A DNA stretch of 64,000 bases from an uncultured Chloroflexota bacterium (GTDB lineage Bacteria > Chloroflexota > UBA4733): NCBI GenBank assembly GCA_937967325.1, contig CALBSQ010000285.1:7910-71909 (forward strand), in the 5' to 3' direction. A program made the position numbers and the translations under genes. Each line of letters begins with the position of its first letter. Position 1 is the stretch's first letter. The notes under the pieces were generated by a model. That model was given only the letters and a program-made list of their open reading frames with translations, searched no databases and was not told the DNA's origin. Of this stretch, positions 58,961 to 64,000 are shown piece after piece.

Positions 58961-60655
58961 TCACCGCGTCGCGCTGGCCGTCAGCAGATCGAAGCCGGCG
59001 ATCGCCGTTGCCAGCTCCACCGCCATGGACGCCGGGCTGGCCGGATCGATCAAGACGCGACGATGGTGCTCCCGCTCGCGTCGCAGCCAGCTCGCTACGA
59101 TGTGGATCTCATCGAGCTGATCGTTCCGAACGCTGGTGGTCGAGGTGCACCCCGCGGTCGCATAGACCTGGGCGAGCCAGGGGGTCAGGTCTTCGTCTGC
59201 ACTGGCAGCCGGAGCGTAACGTCGCTGCGCGGCCAGCAGTCCGCCACGTATCGCGAACAGCTCGACGGCGCCGGGCTGGGTGGAGGTCGCGACGACAACG
59301 ACGTGGCACTGGTGAACCGCCGCGCTCAGTTGGCGCTGCGCGCCGAAGACCAGGCGCAGCTCGTCGGCCGCGTCGCGCAACTCGGCCGCCTCCTCGAAGC
59401 GGAGGGTCTCTGCCGCGGCGTCGCGACGCTGTTCCAGGTAGGTGACGACGCCATCATCGTCCCCGGCCAGGAACTGCTGGACCTCGCGGATGACGACGCG
59501 ATATTGCTCTGTGCTCACCGCTGCGGAGCAGGGGGCCAGGCAACGTCCCATCTGCCCGTAGATGCACATCGGCGTCTGCCCGGGGATAATCGGCGCCTGG
59601 CAGCGCGGGAGCTTGAAGTGGTCCACGAGCTCCTCAACGGCGGCCCCAACTGGGCGGGCACGCCGGAACGGGCCGTAGTAGGTCGCCTGGTCGGCGCTGA
59701 TGCTGCGGGTGACGGTGAGCCGTGGAAACGAGGATTGCGTATCCAGCCGCAGGTACGGGTACTGGTGGTAGTCGCGCTGAGCCTGGTTCCCGGACGGCAG
59801 GTACTGCTTGATCAGGCGTGACTCCAAGAGCAGCGCTTCCAGCTCGCTCCCCGTCTCGATGTGGTCGACCGACTCAACGGTAGGAAGCACGTTGCGCAGC
59901 CGGTGGGGCTCCTCGGCGCCGGGGCGGAAGTGCGACTGGACGCGCCTTCGCAGATTATTCGCCTTGCCCACGTAGACCACCTGACCGGTCCCGTTGCGGA
60001 AACAGTAGACGCCCGGAGCATTGGGCAGTTGGCGGATGCCGGCCGTGACGGCTGCTGCGCGGAGCTTGCCGCGCGCCGTTTGCATCTGCAGCAGACCCGC
60101 CAGCGTGCTGATCCCCGTGCCTTCAGCGAGCGCCAGCAACTTCACGAAGGCCTCGGCGGTGAGCGCGGCATCGCCGTTGGCCCGATGCCGCGTGCGACTG
60201 GGCAGGCCAAGTGCAGACAGGAGGGCGTCGAGACTTGCTCTCCGGATCCCCGGGATCAATAGTCGTCCCAGCCGGGCGGTGCAGAGCGTTCGTGCCGTAA
60301 ACTGGTACCCTACTCGCCGCATCTCCTCGCGCAGGAACCCGTAGTCGAACGGTGCATTGTGGGCGACCAGGACGTCCCTGCCGGCGAAGTCCAGGATAGC
60401 GTCGGCGATCTGACCGAACGCGGGCTGGCCGGCGAGCGAGCCGGCGGTAAGCCCAGTGAGGTTCGTGATCTCCGGCGGTACGCCCGTGCCGGGATTAACC
60501 AAGCTGTGGAATCTGTCGACCACCTGGCCGCCGCGCAGGCGGACCGCGGCGATCTCGATCACGCGGTCGTGCGCCGGGCTGAGGCCGGTGGTCTCGACGT
60601 CGACCACCGTGAAGCCGGCGTCGACGAGCGCTGTGTTGGACCGACCTCGGGGCAC
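58961..60655 (-). CDS. DEDDh exonuclease fused to GIY-YIG nuclease (DnaQ-UvrC/Cho-like)
   Basis: The 564-residue protein joins two nuclease types. Residues about 10-175 are a DnaQ-like 3'-5' exonuclease (VDVETTGLSPAHDRVIEIAA, VAHNAPFDYGFL, HRANGDAALTAEAF). Residues about 205-290 are a GIY-YIG domain (NAPGVYCFRNGTGQVVYVGK, ANNLRRRVQSHF). A UvrC-like cysteine cluster (LPRCQAPIIPGQTPMCIYGQ, GRCLAPCSAAV) and a UVR motif (LRFEEAAELRDAADELRLVF) follow. The C-terminal RNase-H nuclease of UvrC is missing, so only the 3' incision-type domain is present, as in Cho. It probably acts in excision repair, cutting then trimming. Confidence 0.92.
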   Translation of the reverse strand: MPRGRSNTALVDAGFTVVDVETTGLSPAHDRVIEIAAVRLRGGQVVDRFHSLVNPGTGVPPEITNLTGLTAGSLAGQPAFGQIADAILDFAGRDVLVAHNAPFDYGFLREEMRRVGYQFTARTLCTARLGRLLIPGIRRASLDALLSALGLPSRTRHRANGDAALTAEAFVKLLALAEGTGISTLAGLLQMQTARGKLRAAAVTAGIRQLPNAPGVYCFRNGTGQVVYVGKANNLRRRVQSHFRPGAEEPHRLRNVLPTVESVDHIETGSELEALLLESRLIKQYLPSGNQAQRDYHQYPYLRLDTQSSFPRLTVTRSISADQATYYGPFRRARPVGAAVEELVDHFKLPRCQAPIIPGQTPMCIYGQMGRCLAPCSAAVSTEQYRVVIREVQQFLAGDDDGVVTYLEQRRDAAAETLRFEEAAELRDAADELRLVFGAQRQLSAAVHQCHVVVVATSTQPGAVELFAIRGGLLAAQRRYAPAASADEDLTPWLAQVYATAGCTSTTSVRNDQLDEIHIVASWLRREREHHRRVLIDPASPASMAVELATAIAGFDLLTASATR

Positions 60656-60846
60656 GTCGTGCGACCTTCCAAGGCAATCGCCTGCGGAGCAGCGTACCGT
60701 CTCTTTTGCCTGCTAGACAATAGCGCCGGATCAAAGGTCCTGCCCCCACGCGGCGGCGCCTTCGCCGCGTGACGGCGGGCTCTTCCGTGGCTCCGAGCGG
60801 TCAGGGGTATACTGACCATGGAGGATGAATCGCGGACACCACCAAG

Positions 60847-61965
60847 ATGCAAGGACGCCACCAGGTAGCACGACTTCGCGTGCTGCTGCTGGATCTCCCG
60901 CTCTTCCTCAAGATTCTGATCGCCAACTCGGCGCTGGTGGCGCTTGCCACGATCGCCGGTTACCGCGTCACGCGCGCCTACCTAGAGCCGGCGGAAGCGT
61001 CGCTCACGGTACTGCTGTGGGTGGTCAGCGTGGCCGTGTCGGTGCTCCTAAACTCGCTCATCTTACGCGCGGCATTGTCGGCAATCGAGCCGCTGCGACA
61101 GACCGTCGAGCAGGTCCGCTCCGGCAACGTTGGCGCGCGCTGGCATCGCCCACTCTTCGGTGACCCCGATCTTGGTCGCCTCGGAGACACCCTCAACGAT
61201 TTGCTGGATACGGTGCAGACCCAACGCCAGGAGCTGGAGGAGCACCTGCAGCAGGTACGGGCCCTCTCCGCACAAGTTATCCGCGCTCAGGAGGAGGAGC
61301 GTCGGCGCATCGCGCTCGAGCTCCACGATGAGGCCAGTCAGGCGCTGACGGCGATTATCGTAGGGCACCGCGTCATCGAGCACCTAGAAGACGTTGAGGC
61401 CATCAAGCACAAATCGGCCGAGCTGCGCACCCTGACGGCGGACACGCTGGATGCGCTCCACCGGCTCATCATCGAGCTTCGGCCCAGTCTCCTCGACGAC
61501 CTGGGCTTGTTGCCGGCGTTGCGCTGGTACATGGAGGAGTTCCGCCAGCGCTTCGACCTCACGCCGGAACTCTGCGCCGCGGGCTTCGACGAACGGCTGC
61601 CGCTGGAGGTGGAAACGGTCATCTATCGCATTGTGCAGGAGGCGCTCACCAACATTGCTCGTCACGCCGGCGCCAGCCATGTGACGGTCGCACTCTCGCA
61701 GCAGCGCGCCGAAATCCAGGTGGTGATTGAGGATAACGGACGGGGCTTTTCAACCGAGACGCTGCTGCGCGACGCTGTCCCATCCCGCCGCGTTGGTCTT
61801 GTGGGTATGCAGGAGCGTGCCGCGCTGGTCGGCGGCCGCTGCCGCATTGCCTCCGAGCCGGGTCACGGTACGCGAGTCACGGTCGCTATTCCCGACGTTT
61901 GGACTGCTGATCAGTCCGTGGAAGGGGCCATCTGTGGAAAAGATCCGCTTGTTGCTCGTCGATGA
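60847..61965 (+). CDS. NarL-type membrane sensor histidine kinase
   Basis: A 372-residue kinase. Two membrane segments (FLKILIANSALVALATIAGY and LLWVVSVAVSVLLNSLILRA) have almost no periplasmic loop between them. A HAMP-like helix (IEPLRQTVEQVRSGNVGA), HisKA_3 with the phospho-His in RIALELHDEASQALTAIIVG, and an ATPase domain (VIYRIVQEALTNIARHAGAS, VIEDNGRGFS, VGLVGMQERAALVGGRC) follow. The short sensor region suggests it senses membrane state or a partner protein. The response-regulator gene overlaps its end by 32 nt. Confidence 0.92.
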   Translation: MQGRHQVARLRVLLLDLPLFLKILIANSALVALATIAGYRVTRAYLEPAEASLTVLLWVVSVAVSVLLNSLILRAALSAIEPLRQTVEQVRSGNVGARWHRPLFGDPDLGRLGDTLNDLLDTVQTQRQELEEHLQQVRALSAQVIRAQEEERRRIALELHDEASQALTAIIVGHRVIEHLEDVEAIKHKSAELRTLTADTLDALHRLIIELRPSLLDDLGLLPALRWYMEEFRQRFDLTPELCAAGFDERLPLEVETVIYRIVQEALTNIARHAGASHVTVALSQQRAEIQVVIEDNGRGFSTETLLRDAVPSRRVGLVGMQERAALVGGRCRIASEPGHGTRVTVAIPDVWTADQSVEGAICGKDPLVARR

Positions 61966-62593
61966 CCACGCGGTCTTGCGCGCCGGCCTGAGCGTGCTCT
62001 TAAACCTTCAGTGTGACATGGAGGTCATCGGAGAGGCAGGGGAAGGTGAGACGGCGATCCGCCTGGCACGCGAGCTCAGTCCGGATGTCGTCATCATGGA
62101 CATCTCTATGCCGGGGGTCGGCGGCGTAGAGGCCACCCGACGTATTATGCAGGCCAAGCATACCGCCAAAGTGCTCGTGCTCACCATGTACGACAATCCC
62201 CACTATCTGTTCGAGGTTCTCCAGAGTGGCGCCGTGGGCTACATCCCGAAGCGCGCCGCCGATTCGGAGCTACTGGCCGCTATCCGAGCGGTAGCGGCCG
62301 GTCAGTCTTTCCTCTATCCCACGGCGGCAAAGGCGCTGATCACCGAGTTCCTGCAGAAGGGACGCGAGCGGCACGATACGTACGACCTGCTGACGGCTCG
62401 CGAAAAGGAGGTGCTGCGCTTGATTGCGGAGGGGTATACCAACCGGCAGATCGCCGACCTATTGGTAGTGAGCCCAAACACGGTCGAGGTGCATCGCAGT
62501 CGCATCCGCGAGAAGCTCAACCTGCACGATCGCACGGAGATCCTCAAGTACGCCATGAGCCGGGGGCTGGTGGAGTCGCACCAGGCGAGTTAA
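61934..62593 (+). CDS. NarL/FixJ-family response regulator
   Basis: A 219-residue regulator. The receiver (IRLLLVDDHAVLRAGLSVLL, phospho-Asp in VVIMDISMPGVGGVEATRRI, Lys in GAVGYIPKRAADSELLAAIR) and a LuxR-type HTH (LLTAREKEVLRLIAEGYTNR, QIADLLVVSPNTVEVHRSRI, REKLNLHDRTEILKYAMSRG) are complete. GTG 61934 follows GAAGGGG and overlaps the kinase gene, ensuring paired synthesis. Targets are unknown. Confidence 0.93.
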   Translation: MEKIRLLLVDDHAVLRAGLSVLLNLQCDMEVIGEAGEGETAIRLARELSPDVVIMDISMPGVGGVEATRRIMQAKHTAKVLVLTMYDNPHYLFEVLQSGAVGYIPKRAADSELLAAIRAVAAGQSFLYPTAAKALITEFLQKGRERHDTYDLLTAREKEVLRLIAEGYTNRQIADLLVVSPNTVEVHRSRIREKLNLHDRTEILKYAMSRGLVESHQAS

Positions 62594-62653
62594 CCTCTCC
62601 CTTCCCTGTGGGAGGCTGTTGGCCATTCGTGAGCATAGCCGCAATGGCAAGGT

Positions 62654-62677
62654 CAGGGCGTATTGCTATACGCCCTG
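62654..62677. terminator. 10-bp hairpin after the two-component operon
   Basis: CAGGGCGTAT (62654-62663) and ATACGCCCTG (62668-62677) pair perfectly around a TGCT loop, 61 nt after the regulator stop. No U-run follows on the plus strand (GCTTGTCCC), so it would be a weak or factor-assisted terminator. Confidence 0.5.
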
Positions 62678-62759
62678 CTTGTCCCACCAGCGCAATACCG
62701 CCTATCGCCACCAGCATCCTTCGTAGGGGAGGGGCCGGGGGAGAGGTTCCTGTGGTACC

Positions 62760-62775
62760 ATCTACACGTGTAGAT
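62760..62775. promoter_or_regulatory. Perfect 16-bp palindrome upstream of the inositol-phosphate synthase gene
   Basis: ATCTACACGTGTAGAT is self-complementary and lies 43 nt before the ATG of the gene at 62818, flanked by GGTACC on the left and ACC on the right. Its position fits a repressor or activator site. The regulator is unknown. Confidence 0.5.
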
Positions 62776-62817
62776 ACCGCCCTCACAAGCTGGGGCACTT
62801 CGTTTCTGGGAGGGGTA

Positions 62818-63954
62818 ATGTCCGCCATTCGAGTCGCTATTGTCGGCGTCGGAAACTGCGCATCGTCGCTGGTGCAAGGGGTGCACTATTACCGTGACGC
62901 AGCGGCCGACGCCAAGGTGCCGGGACTGATGCACGTCGTGCTGGGCGGCTACCACGTCGGAGATGTCGAGTTTGTCGCCGCATTTGACGTCAACGCGAAT
63001 AAGGTAGGCCGCGACCTGTCCGATGCGATTTACGAGGCGCCCAACAACACCTACCGGTTCGCCGACGTGCCATCGACCGGTGTCTCGGTGCAGGCGGGCC
63101 CGGTGCTCGACGGCGTGGGCCGCTATACGCGCGACGTGGTGCCGGTATCAGACGCTCCTCCCGTCGACGTTGCCGCGGTGCTGCGAGACGCCAAGGTGGA
63201 CGTGCTGATCAACTATCTCCCCGTCGGCAGCGAAGCAGCGACGCGTTGGTACATCGAGCAAGCCCTCAAGGCTGGGGTTGGCGTCGTGAATTGCATCCCG
63301 GTGTTCATCGCTCGCGAGCGGGACTGGCAAGCACGCTTCGAAGCGGCGGGGCTCCCCATCGTCGGCGACGACATCAAGTCCCAGGTCGGCGCTACCATCG
63401 CCCACCGCGTGCTTGCCCGCTTGTTCGAGGACCGTGGCGTCCTCCTGGAGCGCACCAGTCAGCTCAACGTCGGGGGCAACACGGATTTCATGAACATGCT
63501 GGAGCGGGATCGGCTGGAGTCGAAGAAGATCTCCAAAACGAACGCGGTGGTATCGCAAATCAGCGAGGGATTGGCGCCGGACAACGTCCACATCGGACCG
63601 AGCGACTACGTGCCGTGGCTGACCGACCGGAAGTGGGCGTACATCCGGCTGGAAGGGCGGAGTTTCGGGGATGTGCCGCTTACCGCCGAGCTAAAGCTGG
63701 AGGTTTGGGACTCACCGAACTCCGCCGGCGTAGTCATCGATGCGCTGCGCTGCGTCGCCCTGGCCCGCCGACGAGGTATCGCCGGTGTGCTGGAGGGCCC
63801 TTCCGCCTATTTCATGAAGTCTCCACCCGTCCAACACGACGACCACACGGCGCGGCGGATGGTGGAGTCGTTCATCGAAGTCCCATCGGCGCCGCCGGCA
63901 TCCGTGCCGGCCCACTCGGCCCGCGAACGGGTTATGGCCGGCTCGGGTGACTGA
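62818..63954 (+). CDS. ino1: myo-Inositol-1-phosphate (3-phosphate) synthase
   Basis: A 378-residue NAD-dependent isomerase converting glucose-6-phosphate to inositol phosphate. The Rossmann motif is IRVAIVGVGNCASSLVQGVH, with NYLPVGSEAATRWYIEQALK, FIARERDWQARFEAAGLPIV and GDDIKSQVGATIAHRVLARL. The catalytic region is LNVGGNTDFMNMLERDRLES, KKISKTN, and IGPSDYVPWLTDRKWAYIRL. It matches the short actinobacterial/archaeal-type enzyme. Inositol phosphate could serve phosphatidylinositol lipids or compatible solutes. GGGAGGGG precedes ATG 62818. Confidence 0.93.
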   Translation: MSAIRVAIVGVGNCASSLVQGVHYYRDAAADAKVPGLMHVVLGGYHVGDVEFVAAFDVNANKVGRDLSDAIYEAPNNTYRFADVPSTGVSVQAGPVLDGVGRYTRDVVPVSDAPPVDVAAVLRDAKVDVLINYLPVGSEAATRWYIEQALKAGVGVVNCIPVFIARERDWQARFEAAGLPIVGDDIKSQVGATIAHRVLARLFEDRGVLLERTSQLNVGGNTDFMNMLERDRLESKKISKTNAVVSQISEGLAPDNVHIGPSDYVPWLTDRKWAYIRLEGRSFGDVPLTAELKLEVWDSPNSAGVVIDALRCVALARRRGIAGVLEGPSAYFMKSPPVQHDDHTARRMVESFIEVPSAPPASVPAHSARERVMAGSGD

Positions 63955-63966
63955 GGCAGGCCCCCA

Positions 63967-64000
63967 CCCCCGGCCCCTCCCCCGCTCGGCGGGAGAGGGG
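63967..64000. repeat. Start of a CACCCCCGGCCCC-type repeat at the window edge
   Basis: The last bases repeat the CACCCCCGGCCCCTCCCC motif found in the 6.9-kb and 14.9-kb inverted repeats. The partner arm, if any, lies beyond the window. Confidence 0.5.

Overview
This is a high-GC bacterial chromosomal segment with short intergenic gaps and many 1-4 nt stop/start overlaps. The gene set suggests Chloroflexota, probably near Thermomicrobia/Sphaerobacter. It includes a KaiC-like double ATPase with PAS kinases, a GH116 glucosidase, an actinobacterial-type inositol-phosphate synthase, a DEDDh-exonuclease/GIY-YIG fusion, a GerW/YtfJ-family protein, lipoprotein sugar-binding proteins with Tat-like leaders, and hairpin repeats of the CATCCTGAGCG and CACCCCCGGCCCC types. 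The phylum is an inference. No rRNA or other direct phylogenetic marker is present. No phage, IS transposase or CRISPR array is seen.

Layout. 1-7 kb: a partial HTH regulator, a PAS-winged-helix regulator, an ECF sigma remnant with most of region 2 missing, then an unknown protein, a KaiC-like ATPase and a PAS-GAF-PAS histidine kinase in one operon. 7-12 kb: acyl-CoA desaturase, a GYD protein with a coupled zinc ribbon, and a sugar-binding lipoprotein divergent from a FadR-type regulator with an operator-like intergenic region. 12-15 kb: tRNA-Thr(CGU), an SDR, a YeeE/YedE transporter with a TusA-like protein, and a GAF protein. 15.7-22.9 kb: an island of UspA, APC permease, short KdpD-like kinase, KdpE-like regulator, UspA and KimA-like K+ transporter. 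23-27.7 kb: SIS isomerase, ROK kinase, YraN, an antitoxin with a truncated PIN toxin, and thrS behind a T-box. 27.7-35.7 kb: a leucine-degradation operon (acyl-CoA dehydrogenase, methylcrotonyl-CoA carboxylase subunits, HMG-CoA lyase) followed by an acyl-CoA synthetase. 35.8-42.6 kb: GerW-like protein, orphan sugar-binding lipoprotein, and dapF, an aminotransferase-like pseudoenzyme and hflX in tandem, with a sugar-nucleotide-type epimerase. 42.8-46.5 kb: fchA, folD, MTA phosphorylase and a 2-hydroxyacid dehydrogenase. 46.6-51.3 kb: orphan sugar-ABC ATPase, lipoprotein, then pheA, a zinc ribbon and aroE. 51.5-64 kb: S41 protease-like protein, aldo/keto reductase, proB, GH116, exonuclease/GIY-YIG protein, NarL-type two-component system and inositol-1-phosphate synthase.

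The most interesting signals are four. First, an aminotransferase-fold protein beside dapF has lost the PLP lysine and the other main cofactor-binding residues. Second, a FolD lacks the cyclohydrolase lysine but sits beside FchA, which could supply that activity. Third, a KdpD that has lost its KdpD and Usp domains is encoded among two stand-alone Usp proteins, a KdpE and a KimA transporter. Fourth, a sensory locus re-uses one PAS module with different outputs around a KaiC-like ATPase. Intergenic spaces hold several perfect long inverted repeats, mostly between convergent genes, and one of them supplies the C-terminal tail of the TusA-like protein.
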